32,003 nucleotides of DNA from Candidatus Viridilinea mediisalina (GCF_002532535.1 NZ_NQWI01000055.1:1-32003); one strand, 5' to 3'; numbered from the stretch's first letter, positions 8,301 to 16,327 are shown. Numbers and translations: made by a program. Notes: generated by a model not told the origin, from the sequence alone.

Positions 8301-9111
8301 TGAGCGACTCATTGGAACGTGGTTTGAGCGGGGACCAGACAAACTCATGCTTATTCCTGATGATCAGTGGCGCTTTCGGATATTGTCTAGTGGAACAGAG
8401 GATTATGCAAAGGCGCTTTTGGCACTGTTGAACAGCCGGATGATCGCCTACCTCGTTAACCTATTCAGTACCAACAATAACGTAGCGCAGAATGATCTTG
8501 CCCGTTTATTGATCCCCGAACCATCAACATTTCCCGTACAAACGCTTGCGGTGTTGGCGAATCAGGCGCTTACGGCTCGCGATGCGTTAGAGCAGAAGTA
8601 TGTCCTGAGCTACGGTGCAAAGCTACCGGATGAGGACAGTGGCACAGTATTCATTTCTCCAATTCGGGTACTCCAGCAACACCCCCATATTCCAACTCTT
8701 TCGGTAACTGATCTTGTGGCGCGGGGAACGATTCGTAAAATGGGTGCTGCCAGCAAGATGCGATCTGTTATGCAGCATGGAAGGATAAGCTACGTGGGCA
8801 TCGCTCCTGATGCGATAGCAGCTTATGATGCATTCTTTGATGAAGCAGCGCGAGAAGATCAAACGTGGATAGCGATTCAAATGAGACGCATGCCCGATCC
8901 AGCAGCGGCGGTGATATGGTTGCCTTTGTACCGACAGGTACTTGCTGATGCCCAAGCAGCATGGGATCAATTTGTGGCGATCCAGGAACAGATAGATGAC
9001 GCGGTATACGCTTGGTATGGACTGAATAGTGAGGCTGTTTGGTGTGCAGCCATACATGATGGATTACCCTGGTCACGTCGCCGTTCCCGAGTGATGCCTA
9101 CCACAGAGTAG
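5365..9111 (+). CDS. Type IIG-like bifunctional restriction-modification enzyme (N6-adenine methylase)
   Basis: A single 1248-residue protein. The N-terminus has a PD-(D/E)xK nuclease pattern: RPDY (87-90) followed by FIWENKN with E107-x-K109. The centre is an N6-adenine DNA methyltransferase: motif I FLDPAAGSGSFLVHA (about 535-549), a downstream FFGLEINPFACYLAEMNL block, and motif IV SNPPYIS (697-703). The remainder (about 850-1248) resembles a target-recognition region of the TaqI/Eco57I-like kind. Family knowledge: one chain both methylates and cuts at one asymmetric site and uses SAM. No separate endonuclease or specificity gene lies nearby. ATG 5365 is preferred over TTG 5353 because GGAG (5355-5358) sits six bases upstream. 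It follows the tRNA-Ser terminator directly and its base composition is visibly less GC-rich than the nuo genes, suggesting acquisition. It could instead be a phage-defence methylase of another class, as the nuclease motif was judged by eye. Confidence 0.85.
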   Translation: MTTSARSLDLSSIYATFSQEVIARVRISLPPHAYTYRDYLSLPASQRSNDEMDTVAQQFSRYVLEWLGFSESSWSFDRTVPGQRKNRPDYQVYSQISSIRRTAFIWENKNTTHELAAEDLAQMRRYSMRTAGYAVWCNMRRILAVRFSADDTLTYTTLADIDVVALSDPTPPDDVRIVQTTQLAHFSLLFRAARFNSFADRIKHLAVDEATFLQNAERLDNEERIQSFIAGSRDVLDYLRLAALARIREGRVQKQDALAEEQRLIGEWNDATSTLVSAIASWLPKFADELRSTVERLTARVGMLSREDIQQVVVHVEENIPSRGQAARRSVLESWEDVAVRVNVAMRSLRFHGTAPYVVADAYQVWGERQTDRADVTEERFAEQVAYVFFVRLLLIRILEDKQVIPKRLASDGGFMAWDTYVKERFSELGEQGILSGNYYRLLAQKAGHYYLHFFQQAVFDWFIPDDYLLIETLFFLSGFLFTDVQSDIIGLTYESYIDRQARNRKGHFLTQPAVVEYMLDVAGYSGPEILGRTFLDPAAGSGSFLVHAARRYRQALVTQICTSTRIAVSEATLAEDPERRTALAYQFLNALTTLFFGLEINPFACYLAEMNLLIQALDDLSVVQGQSVDYPIERFHIYNTDSLAMPREVLGRGDLTSLTIQSLSIMDRLSERIIDEAYPIKARIDSFAAGFFYVISNPPYISAARVDLATNYQTHPFFEIVLGGTTNTYLLFLRLGMYYVSFGGRMVFIVPLSIIGDETAAEARHQLTRPPFRLSTILRSFTGNILFPGVDQAVAILRIDADILPTETSTSLMQKMVQVGGGATVPELRERTTTVPITDVVANTPTSPAWKNAWLVSTEPTTYQIWAHLRTIATHVMEELWLGKLEVRKGDAASNHLNPFRQGRNHSPVVGDLAIQKGEDVHRYAPLSPHPSDWVRPKASSPTTKIDRSVQATLQRIQSLTQPEKGFTIRKIARLNTRERLIGTWFERGPDKLMLIPDDQWRFRILSSGTEDYAKALLALLNSRMIAYLVNLFSTNNNVAQNDLARLLIPEPSTFPVQTLAVLANQALTARDALEQKYVLSYGAKLPDEDSGTVFISPIRVLQQHPHIPTLSVTDLVARGTIRKMGAASKMRSVMQHGRISYVGIAPDAIAAYDAFFDEAAREDQTWIAIQMRRMPDPAAAVIWLPLYRQVLADAQAAWDQFVAIQEQIDDAVYAWYGLNSEAVWCAAIHDGLPWSRRRSRVMPTTE

Positions 9112-9521
9112 GTTCTGGCTTCGCTAACGAAGAGCTTGGGGATGCCTATGGATGGCCCTCACCCCCTACCCCCTTCGGCAAGCTCTGGTTCGACAGGCTC
9201 ACCAACCGGGCACCGCCTCTCCCGCGTTGTGGGAGAGGGGCGAAGGCAACGCGGTTTTGTTGCGTTCCTTATCTAGGGAGAAGTTGGTAGGTGGCGCGGC
9301 GCATGGCTGCGGCAATGTAGGCACTCAGCATAGGGGTTCTTCCTTTCGTTGCTTGGGTACCCGCGTCGGCACGGGGGGCTCGTGCGTTTATTATAGCAAT
9401 CCACACACGAAACATACTGCGTTCCTATGCTATCATACTTAGTGGCAGCCACTCACGGTGATCGCAAGTAGTGGTGTTCCGGAACACCCCACCATGGCGT
9501 GCCCAAGCTTTTAGGAAGCGT
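9112..9521. other. Non-coding interval with extragenic repeat
   Basis: No credible gene. Bases about 9150-9245 hold a CCCTCACCCCCTACCCCC-type repeat with a CTCTCCC/GGGAGAG hairpin (9215-9240) and the phrase GGTTCGACAGGCTCACCAAC, a common kind of dispersed intergenic sequence. The A/T-richer part at 9385-9440 may contain the crtI promoter, but I cannot fix its boxes. Confidence 0.5.
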
Positions 9522-11006
9522 ATGCGACGCAAGATTATTGTTATTGGTAGCGGCTTCGGCGGCTTGAGTGTGGCGATTCGCCTTGCTGCACGCGGCCATC
9601 AGGTGAGTATCCTTGAGAAGCGTGATAAGCCCGGTGGCCGTGCGTATGTCTACCAGACGAAGGGGTTTACCTTCGATAGTGGCCCAACGGTGGTGACCGC
9701 CCCTTTTATGTTTGATGATATTTGGAAGGCGGCGGGCCGACGGCGTGAGGACTATTTTAAGCTTCAGCCTTGCGATCCCTACTACCGCATCTTCAACCAT
9801 AGTAAGCAGGGGCGCTATTTGGAGTATGGGGATGATGAGCAGGCGCTCTTGGAGCAGATTCGCAGTTGGAATCCGCGTGATGTCGAGGGCTATAAGAAGT
9901 TTATGGCCACGACGCAGGCGATCTTTGAGAAGGGTTTTGTTGAGTTGGCCGATAAGCCCTTCTTGCGCTTCACCGATATGCTGCGGGTCGCCCCCGACTT
10001 GGCGCGCATGAAGTCCTATATGAGCACCTATAGCTATGTTGCTCGTTTTATTAAGAATGACTTCCTGCGCCGCTGTTTCTCCTTCCACCCGCTCTTTATT
10101 GGTGGCAATCCCTTTGATGCCTCTTCGATCTATGCGATGGTACACTACCTTGAGCGTGAGTGGGGGGTACACCATGCTGTAGGCGGCACCGGCGCGATTG
10201 TCACAGCCATGGAGCGCCTCTTTAAGGAGTTGGGCGGACGGATTGAGTACAATGCCGAGGTGGACGAGATTCTGGTCGAGAAGCGGCGGGCGGTGGGTGT
10301 ACGCATGCTGGACGGTAGCGAGCGCCGTGCCGATTGCATCGTCTCGAACGCCGATAGCGCCTACACCTATCACCGCCTGATTGCACCACGCCACCGCCGC
10401 GTCTATACCGACCGCGCTTTGGCACGCAAGAAGTACAGCATGTCGCTGGTGGTGATCTACTTAGGGATCAATCGGCGCTACGACGACACCGATTTGGTGC
10501 AGCACAACATTGTCTTTGGCAAACGCTACAAAGGGCTGCTGCACGACATCTTCAACCGCCGCCGCCTCAGCCGTGATTTTTCGCTCTACATCCACCGCTC
10601 GTCCCATGCCGACCCCAACATGGCCCCGGCGGGCTGTGAGTCGCTCTACATCCTCTCGCCCGTACCGCACATGGGCTCAGGCGTAGACTGGTCGCAAGTC
10701 GGGCGGGGCTACCGCGACACGATCATCAAGTTTGTGGAAGACCACTATATGCCCAACCTGAGCAAGCATATTGTGGCTGAACACATGGTTGATCCGCGCT
10801 ACTACCAGAATGCGCTCAACACCTACCTTGGTTCAGGCTTCTCCATCCAGCCGATTCTCACCCAGTCGGCCTGGTTCCGGCCCCACAACCGCTCCGAGGA
10901 TGTAGACCAGCTCTACTTTGTTGGCGCGGGCACGCATCCTGGTGCTGGGTTGCCCGGGGTGCTCTCGTCGGCGATCATTGTGGAGAACTTGATCGGCTCG
11001 GCGTAG
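9522..11006 (+). CDS. crtI: CrtI-type phytoene desaturase
   Basis: A 494-residue FAD-dependent carotenoid desaturase. The N-terminal dinucleotide motif is [19 protein letters not shown], followed by [25 protein letters not shown] (about 51-64) and the C-terminal signature [18 protein letters not shown] (about 467-484) are characteristic of the bacterial CrtI family. It would introduce double bonds into phytoene towards lycopene or neurosporene at the membrane. Length matches the family (about 490-510). ATG 9522 is preferred: AGGAAG (9513-9518) lies three bases upstream with AGGA well placed, and the FAD motif begins only a few residues later; the longer in-frame start at 9471 adds an unconserved tail. 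No other carotenoid genes are next to it. CrtD- or CrtN-like specificity cannot be excluded. Confidence 0.88.
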   Translation: MRRKIIVIGSGFGGLSVAIRLAARGHQVSILEKRDKPGGRAYVYQTKGFTFDSGPTVVTAPFMFDDIWKAAGRRREDYFKLQPCDPYYRIFNHSKQGRYLEYGDDEQALLEQIRSWNPRDVEGYKKFMATTQAIFEKGFVELADKPFLRFTDMLRVAPDLARMKSYMSTYSYVARFIKNDFLRRCFSFHPLFIGGNPFDASSIYAMVHYLEREWGVHHAVGGTGAIVTAMERLFKELGGRIEYNAEVDEILVEKRRAVGVRMLDGSERRADCIVSNADSAYTYHRLIAPRHRRVYTDRALARKKYSMSLVVIYLGINRRYDDTDLVQHNIVFGKRYKGLLHDIFNRRRLSRDFSLYIHRSSHADPNMAPAGCESLYILSPVPHMGSGVDWSQVGRGYRDTIIKFVEDHYMPNLSKHIVAEHMVDPRYYQNALNTYLGSGFSIQPILTQSAWFRPHNRSEDVDQLYFVGAGTHPGAGLPGVLSSAIIVENLIGSA

Positions 11007-11012
11007 CAAGGT

Positions 11013-11061
11013 GCAGATTGCAGATTGCAGATTGCAGATTGCAGATTGCAGATTGCAGATT
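11013..11061 (+). repeat. Heptamer tandem array (GCAGATT)x7
   Basis: Seven perfect copies start six bases after the crtI stop codon. The same heptamer, on the opposite strand, forms the 49-base array at 12861-12909. Confidence 0.97.
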
Positions 11062-11220
11062 TTTGGGGGAGGCGAAGCCTCTGACGTTAACCCTCCGGTG
11101 GGGGGTTGGGGGAGGCTTCGCCTCCCCCAAAAAATTCTTTTTGTCCCGTGTTGGCGGCGAAGCCGCCAACACGGGACAAAAAACGGGGTTTGGGGCGTAG
11201 CCCCAAGCGCGGGTTATAGG
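11060..11220. repeat. Cluster of modular GC-rich hairpins
   Basis: Three structures in a row. First, 22-base perfect inverted arms (11060-11081 with 11112-11133) built on GGGGGAGGCGAAGCCTC enclose a CCGGTGGGGGG module. Second, a perfect 21-bp stem with GAA loop (11138-11158 with 11162-11182) has a flanking T run and A run. Third, TTGGGGCGTAGCCCCAA follows near 11194-11210. They could terminate crtI, but the same modules occur elsewhere, so they are treated as repeats. Confidence 0.85.
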
Positions 11221-11309
11221 GCGGCAGCCCTCAAAGGTGACCATGAAGCTATGGCGCAAGCCACAATAATGACGTACACTGGTAAGACACCCTAAAAAAG
11301 GAGCTTACT

Positions 11310-11942
11310 ATGACAACTTCAATCTCAATTGCCCGCCTGCTGACCGAGGCGGGCTTTGTTAACCCCGAAGCACAAACCCAGGCGCGGGCAATCATGGAAT
11401 CCTTTAACCTGACTAATCCGCGCAAGCAGCAGATTGCGGCAGATAAGTTGCCCCGTGTGCGGGCGCTCTTTAACGAACAATTACGGCTCACCTGCGGCGA
11501 TCCCGATTGTGAAGCCTTGGCAAAGAGTCAGTGGCCCGAAAAACAGCCGATCCAAGTGAGTCCCGAAGCATGTGTGATTTGTGCCAATTCAAGTCAACAA
11601 CGGGCGGCCCGTCTGCTGGCGGCGGCGATGGATAAGGTTGGTTACCACCATCTGCTCATTCTGGGTGGCACCCCGCCCCAACATACGACGCTGCGCGAAT
11701 TGTTAAATGGAACCCCATTAAGTATCCGGGCGGTAAACGGCAGTGGCCGTGCCCACTCTGCGACCGAAGCATCACGTCAATTAGCCTGGGCCGATATGAT
11801 GGTCATCTGGGCTTCTACGCCGCTGCACCACAAAATCTCGGTACCATACACGAGCCAGGCACCTGCCGGGATGGCGGTGATTACGGTACCGCGCCGGGGC
11901 GTCGAGTCGCTCTGTCGGGGCATTATTGAGGCGTTGCCGTAA
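11310..11942 (+). CDS. Uncharacterised protein with two cysteine pairs, weak DUF2325 resemblance
   Basis: A 210-residue soluble protein of unknown function. The N-terminal half is helical and includes CGDPDC (64-69) and CVIC (90-93), which could together bind a metal. The C-terminal half looks like a small Rossmann-like domain: HLLILGG (113-119), a TxASRQLAWADMMVIWAST stretch (about 152-170), then LHHKIS and a final helix; this order (GG loop, alternating strand, 'AD-VV' strand, conserved polar turn) resembles DUF2325 by eye, which is an inference. The start is clear: AAGGAG (11299-11304) lies five bases before ATG 11310. It stands alone between hairpin clusters, and its stop codon lies inside the 24-bp hairpin at 11939. 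Confidence 0.75.
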   Translation: MTTSISIARLLTEAGFVNPEAQTQARAIMESFNLTNPRKQQIAADKLPRVRALFNEQLRLTCGDPDCEALAKSQWPEKQPIQVSPEACVICANSSQQRAARLLAAAMDKVGYHHLLILGGTPPQHTTLRELLNGTPLSIRAVNGSGRAHSATEASRQLAWADMMVIWASTPLHHKISVPYTSQAPAGMAVITVPRRGVESLCRGIIEALP

Positions 11943-11989
11943 GAAGCGTAAAAGGGCACGGCGGTGCCGTGCCCTTTTACGCTTCTTAC
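11939..11989 (+). terminator. Perfect 24-bp hairpin overlapping a stop codon
   Basis: Arms 11939-11962 and 11966-11989 are perfectly complementary with a GGT loop. The TAA stop of the upstream gene (11940-11942) lies in the left arm. There is no long T tract directly after the stem, though CTTTT lies in its right arm. It probably acts as a terminator or 3' end stabiliser. AGGGCTGCCGCCCT and TTGGGGCTACGCCCC hairpins follow at 11995-12035. Confidence 0.7.
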
Positions 11990-12046
11990 GTATAGGGCTG
12001 CCGCCCTGAAACCCGCTTTGGGGCTACGCCCCCATACGCATTACGC

Positions 12047-12834
12047 TTAGAAGCTGTCTGAAAAGCTAGTGGGCATGCGTTGGAGTGCCGGCTTTAGCTG
12101 GCTGAAGTCGGCACTCCAACGCCAGTTCAGGGCCAGCATGGTCGTCAGCGTGGTCCCCACCAGCTTGATGATAAAGGAGGTCGGCTCGCTCTGCTGGCTC
12201 AGGTAGACATGCACGAGGGCGAAGATCGCCAGCAGAATCCCCAGCGCAATCCCCGCATTGGCCAGTGCGGTCGGCAGCAGGTAGTAGGTACGCAGTAGAT
12301 TAAAGATGCCCAGCCCAGCGAAGAAGAGAAAGATGAGGAGAAACTGGCTCAAGGCGCGCACCGCAGAGGACTGGCGCCAGGCTCGTAGCGGGTGGCGCCA
12401 GAGCGGGGTGTCAGGCGGCGCGTGGGCGCAGAGCTGGCGCAGAAAGGCGAAGGGGGCCAGCAGCAGAAAGCCCAGCAGCAGATAGTCGGTCCAGTCAATC
12501 CGATAGATCACCACCCCCGCTGCCAATTGCTGGTAGCGCTAGGCCACATAGCCCGTCTCCCAGGCAAGATAGAGGCCAGTGAGCAGCGCGACGAGCAGCG
12601 CTTCGCGGCGCAGCGTAGGCGTCGGCGTCGGGAAGCGGTAGGCAAACTGGATCAGAACCAACTCGCCGCCAGCAGCGGCACCTGCCACGCGACCGCATAG
12701 AGGCGCTGGCGCGGCAGGGCGGCATCCAGCAAAAAGGTGGCCAGCGTGAGCCCGCCGAAGAGCAAGAAGGCGAAAGCCCATTGGGACGTTGGCAAAGCCC
12801 GCTGGCCCCTCATGCCGCATAACCAAGAACGCAA
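12047..12834 (-). pseudogene. Decayed multi-pass membrane sensor domain
   Basis: Remnants of one membrane protein read on the minus strand in pieces. From 12834, WAFAFLLFGGLTLATFLLDAA, then a frame change, then a stretch to a TAG at 12539-12541, then in the same frame an open segment 12047-12526 with at least three hydrophobic helices. The part ending EPTSFIIKLVGTTLTTMLAL resembles, from memory, N-terminal membrane modules of Chloroflexota histidine kinases or cyclases; that is an inference. No output domain follows: the reading frame runs into the MITE-like copy, whose bases supply the last residues (FSQLKPALQ...SFSDSF). A frame change, an in-frame stop and the truncation together support a pseudogene. 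A 16-base phrase, AAAGCCCATTGGGACG, is duplicated at 12773 and 12831. Confidence 0.65.
12049..12123. repeat. Partial copy of the MITE-like element
   Basis: AGAAGCTGTCTGAAAAG at 12049-12065 is identical to the left end of the element at 5029, followed by the TGGAGTGCCGG...CCGGCACTCCA-type central hairpin (12081-12118, slightly diverged). The right terminal repeat is missing: the sequence passes directly into the decayed membrane gene. Confidence 0.85.
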
Positions 12835-12860
12835 AAGCCCATTGGGACGCCATGTTCGGT

Positions 12861-12909
12861 AATCTACAATCTACAATCTGCAATCTACAATCTACAATCT
12901 GCAATCTAC
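12861..12909 (-). repeat. Heptamer tandem array AATCT(A/G)C x7
   Basis: Seven copies of AATCT(A/G)C cover exactly 49 bases; their reverse complement is G(T/C)AGATT, the same heptamer as the 49-base array at 11013-11061. The last copy contains the nuoN stop codon (CTA at 12906-12908), so the array abuts and slightly enters that gene. Confidence 0.95.
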
Positions 12910-14372
12910 AATCCCAAAGCAACCAACGAGCGCTCGACGAGGTTCACGACCGGCATTGGCAAGAGGCCGATCAGCAGCGTTAAGCCAGCGGCCAAGGTAA
13001 TATTAAGGTGCAACCCCCGATCCATTGCGGGTTCCACCGGGCGCCCCGGGTCGCGGGTGAACATGCGTAGTACGACGCGCAGGTAGAAGTAGACCGCTAT
13101 TGCGCTGGTGAGCAGGCCAATGAGTGCCAGCCAGCCGAGTCCGCCTTCGTAGGCCGCGGTGAAGACGTAGAACTTGGCGATGAAGCCTGCGGTTGGTGGT
13201 ACGCCAGCCAGTGAGAACATGAAGATCGCCATGGCGATGGCGAGAAAGGGCTGGCGCTGGAAGAGCCCTGAGAAGTCGTCAAGGCTCCATGCGCTCTCAC
13301 TCCGCTGCTCCAAGGCGATAACCACCGCAAAGGCGCCTAGGTTGGTGAGTGCATAGGCCAACATGTAAAAGAGAAAGGCTTCGACGCCGCGCTCGGTTGC
13401 TACAATCACGCCGAGCAGCACGTAGCCCGCATGGCTGATACTTGAGTAGGCCAGCATGCGCTTGACGTTGGTCTGGGTGAGAGCCCCTAGGTTGCCGACC
13501 AGCATGGTGACCGCAGCTAAGACGCTGAGGACGGGCAGCCAGAATTCGTAGGCCAATGGGAATGCACTGCCCAGGATGCGTAGCAGCACGGCCAGTGCAG
13601 CCGCCTTCGTCCCAACGCTCATGAAGGCCGCCACTGGCGTAGGCGCACCCTCATAGACATCGGGTGTCCACATGTGAAAGGGTACCAGGGCGATCTTAAA
13701 GCCAAAGGTGATCAGCAACAGCCCCACGCCCGCAAGCAGCAGCACCTGCTCGCTCAAGACAAAGGGCTCGGCGGCAAGGTAGGCGTTGATTGCCGCCAAA
13801 TTGGTGCTGCCGGTTGCCCCATAGATCAGTGCAATCCCGTAGGCAAAGAAGCCCGCCGCAAAGGCCCCCATGATCAGATACTTCATCCCCGCCTCTTCTG
13901 AGGTGACGCGAGGATAGGCAAAGCCGGTCAAAATGTAGAGTGTGAGCGAGAGTAGTTCGATCCCCAGAAAGATTACGATCAGATCGGTTGCCTGGGCCAA
14001 CAGAATCATCGAAGCGACGGCAAAGAGGATCAGCGGGTAGAACTCACCCTGTTCGATACCATGACGCGGGAGATACTCAAGCGCCATCGCAATCGTCAAG
14101 CCCCCAATCAGCAGAAAGAGCCACGTCAGCGTCAAGCTGTAGCGGTCGAGTACCACCATATCACTGAAGGTGCTCCCGTCCACATTCCAGAGCGGCACGG
14201 CAACCAAGGCGGTCACGGCCAAACCAGCCAGCGCCAGATAACCCGTCAGCTTTTTGCGCTCATCGGGGATGAGGAAGGCATCCACCAGCAGCAGCACAAT
14301 CGCCCATGCCGTAATGGTAAGCAACGGCGCAATGAGCGTGAGGTCTACAGGAGGGATCTGGATGGGCTCCAT
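12906..14372 (-). CDS. nuoN: NADH-quinone oxidoreductase subunit N
   Basis: A 488-residue antiporter-like subunit of complex I and the last gene of the operon. It is hydrophobic throughout with about 14 predicted helices. IFLGIELLSLTLYILTGF holds the conserved helix-5 glutamate, and FKIALVPFHMWTPDVYEGAPTPVAAFMSVGTKAA holds the helix-7 lysine and the family signature. It forms one of three proton-translocating units of the membrane arm. The final Leu and TAG are encoded within the heptamer array. ATG 14372 gives the usual N-terminus although its ribosome site is weak. It is separated from nuoM by 209 bases carrying an inverted repeat. Confidence 0.96.
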   Translation of the reverse strand: MEPIQIPPVDLTLIAPLLTITAWAIVLLLVDAFLIPDERKKLTGYLALAGLAVTALVAVPLWNVDGSTFSDMVVLDRYSLTLTWLFLLIGGLTIAMALEYLPRHGIEQGEFYPLILFAVASMILLAQATDLIVIFLGIELLSLTLYILTGFAYPRVTSEEAGMKYLIMGAFAAGFFAYGIALIYGATGSTNLAAINAYLAAEPFVLSEQVLLLAGVGLLLITFGFKIALVPFHMWTPDVYEGAPTPVAAFMSVGTKAAALAVLLRILGSAFPLAYEFWLPVLSVLAAVTMLVGNLGALTQTNVKRMLAYSSISHAGYVLLGVIVATERGVEAFLFYMLAYALTNLGAFAVVIALEQRSESAWSLDDFSGLFQRQPFLAIAMAIFMFSLAGVPPTAGFIAKFYVFTAAYEGGLGWLALIGLLTSAIAVYFYLRVVLRMFTRDPGRPVEPAMDRGLHLNITLAAGLTLLIGLLPMPVVNLVERSLVALGL

Positions 14373-14581
14373 AGGGTATTACCAGTTTCTTTGCAGAGCG
14401 GCGGGGAGTTTTCCGGTAGCGAGTGTTTGGAGAGATACAGAGCTATGAACCACAGAGGCACAGAGGCCACAGAGAGGTGTATGCTCAGGCAATGACCGTG
14501 TTGGCACGCTCTTACAAACTCTGTGCCCTCGCTGCATCTGTGGTGTAATGCCTCGGTACCTCTTCCCACTAAAAGGCGGCC
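14373..14581. repeat. nuoM-nuoN intergenic inverted repeat (ACCACAGAG family)
   Basis: AACCACAGAGGCACAGAGG (from 14448) and ACTCTGTGCCCTCGCTGC...TCTGTGGT (to 14545) form long imperfect inverted arms of about 28 bases. The same CCACAGA/TCTGTGG arrangement sits between nuoL and nuoM. There is no gene in this interval. Confidence 0.8.
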
Positions 14582-16141
14582 TCAGCGCCCAGCCGCAAGC
14601 AGCACGAGGCTATCGAGGGCTTCACCGACGCTGACTTGCATGGAATTGAAGATGAAGGCCGGGTAGAGGCCAATCAGCACAATCGGGACGCAGAGGATGG
14701 CGAGGGTGGCGATTTCGCGGCGGCTGAGGTCTTTCAGTTCGGCGTTGGCCGGTTCCAGTTCGCCCATAAAGACCCCTTGGAACATTTTGAACAGGTAGAC
14801 CGCTGCAAGCACGACGCCTAGCACGGCAAAGCCCAGGAAGGGCCAGCCTAAATCGGGGGCGAGAAAGGCACCCTGCATAATCGTAAATTCACCAATGAAG
14901 CCGTTGAGCCCCGGCAACCCGGCTGAAGAGAGCGCTACAAGCAGGGTGATCGCCGCATAGACCGGCATGATCTTCCAGAGGCCGCCATAGTCCTCCAGTT
15001 CACGGGTGTGACGCCGTTCATAGAGCACGCCGACAATCAAGAAGAGTGCGCCGGTCGAGAGGCCGTGGTTGATCATCTGCAACACGGCACCACTGACCCC
15101 CTCCATGTTGAGCGCAAAGATGCCCAGCACAATGAAGCCCATGTGACTAACCGAGGAGTAGGCCACCAACTTCTTCATGTCGGTCTGGGCAAAGGCCACA
15201 ATCGCCCCGTAGACAATCCCGATGATGGCGAGGATGGCAATGGCGGGCGCGGCCCAACGCGAGGCTTCGGGGAAGAGCGTGATGCAGTAGCGGATCATGC
15301 CGTAGCCGCCAAGCTTGAGCAAGACCCCCGCCAGTACCACCGAGCCAGCCGTGGGTGCCTCAACGTGGGCATCAGGCAGCCAGGTATGGAAGGGCCAGAG
15401 TGGCACCTTGATCGCAAAGGCGAGGAAGAAGGCACCAAAGAGCATACGCTCGATGCCGGTCTCAAGGGTGAAATTACCGCTCCGCAGATCGCTCACAATC
15501 CGGCTAAAATTCATACTGCCAACAAAGTTGGGATCGTGAGCCACCAGCGCCTGGCGGTGCAGCACATAAATGCCAATGATCGCTAAGAGCATCAGTACCG
15601 AACCGGCAAAGGTGTAGATGAAGAACTTGCGTGCCGCATAGATGCGGTTTTCTCCACCCCAAATGCCGATCAAAAAGGTCATCGGAATGAGCGTAAATTC
15701 CCAAAAGATGTAGAAGAGCAGCAGGTCTTGAGCGACAAAAACCCCCATCATCGCCGTTGTCAACAGCAGCAGCAATATCTGGAAGTTACGCACCTCTTTG
15801 TGTACCGAATCCCAGGTAGAAAGCACCACCACAGGCGTCAAAAAGGTGGTCAGCAGCACCAGCCAGAGGCTCACGCCATCAAGCCCAATGCTATAACTAA
15901 TGCCCCAGGTAGGCAACCAAGCCAACTCTTCGGCGAACTGCAACTCTGGCGCAAGGCGCGTCCCGGTCAGATCAGCGGGTGCATAGCCCAACGGCAGCGC
16001 CAGCGAAACCACGAAGGTCGCCAACGCCACCCCAAGCGCCACACGGCGGGCCAACTCGTCAGCCCCACGCGGCACCAAGAGCAGTAACAGCGCACCTAGC
16101 GCCGGTAGCCATAGGACAATTGAGAGAATTGGTAGACTCAT
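14582..16141 (-). CDS. nuoM: NADH-quinone oxidoreductase subunit M
   Basis: A 519-residue antiporter-like membrane subunit. LFYIFWEFTLIPMTFLIGIWGG carries the helix-5 glutamate. FAIKVPLWPFHTWLPDAHVEAPTAGSV carries the conserved lysine and the NuoM signature HTWLPDAHVEAPT, which separates it from NuoL and NuoN. Length and about 14 hydrophobic helices are typical. It translocates protons in the membrane arm between NuoL and NuoN. No clear ribosome site precedes ATG 16141; the upstream sequence is repeat-derived, so translation may depend on a leader I cannot define. Confidence 0.96.
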   Translation of the reverse strand: MSLPILSIVLWLPALGALLLLLVPRGADELARRVALGVALATFVVSLALPLGYAPADLTGTRLAPELQFAEELAWLPTWGISYSIGLDGVSLWLVLLTTFLTPVVVLSTWDSVHKEVRNFQILLLLLTTAMMGVFVAQDLLLFYIFWEFTLIPMTFLIGIWGGENRIYAARKFFIYTFAGSVLMLLAIIGIYVLHRQALVAHDPNFVGSMNFSRIVSDLRSGNFTLETGIERMLFGAFFLAFAIKVPLWPFHTWLPDAHVEAPTAGSVVLAGVLLKLGGYGMIRYCITLFPEASRWAAPAIAILAIIGIVYGAIVAFAQTDMKKLVAYSSVSHMGFIVLGIFALNMEGVSGAVLQMINHGLSTGALFLIVGVLYERRHTRELEDYGGLWKIMPVYAAITLLVALSSAGLPGLNGFIGEFTIMQGAFLAPDLGWPFLGFAVLGVVLAAVYLFKMFQGVFMGELEPANAELKDLSRREIATLAILCVPIVLIGLYPAFIFNSMQVSVGEALDSLVLLAAGR

Positions 16142-16327
16142 GGTTTAGAAAAGAGGAATTTAGAAAAGTAGGAAATAGGTATGAGTGAGGTGTCGAGGAT
16201 TTCACCACAGAAGCAGCGAGGAGACAGCGTTTGGAACGGAGAGAAAACCAACACTGGTGCTTGCTGTACCACAAATCTCTCTGTGTCCTCTGTGTCTCTG
16301 TGGTGAATAACTCTGTATCTCTACAAC
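16142..16327. repeat. nuoL-nuoM intergenic inverted repeat
   Basis: CACCACAGAAGCAGCGAGGA (from 16203) and TCTCTGTGTCCTCTGTGTCT...GTGGTG (to 16305) are inverted arms about 28 bases long, enclosing about 50 bases. It is the same family as the nuoM-nuoN interval. TAGAAAAG/GTAGGAAA-like short repeats lie at 16146-16175. Confidence 0.8.

Noticed and set aside
12539-12922. 127-codon minus-strand frame starting in the heptamer array
   Set aside because: Its first 20 residues are translated array (DCRLQIV repeats) and its body is the out-of-frame part of the decayed sensor gene.
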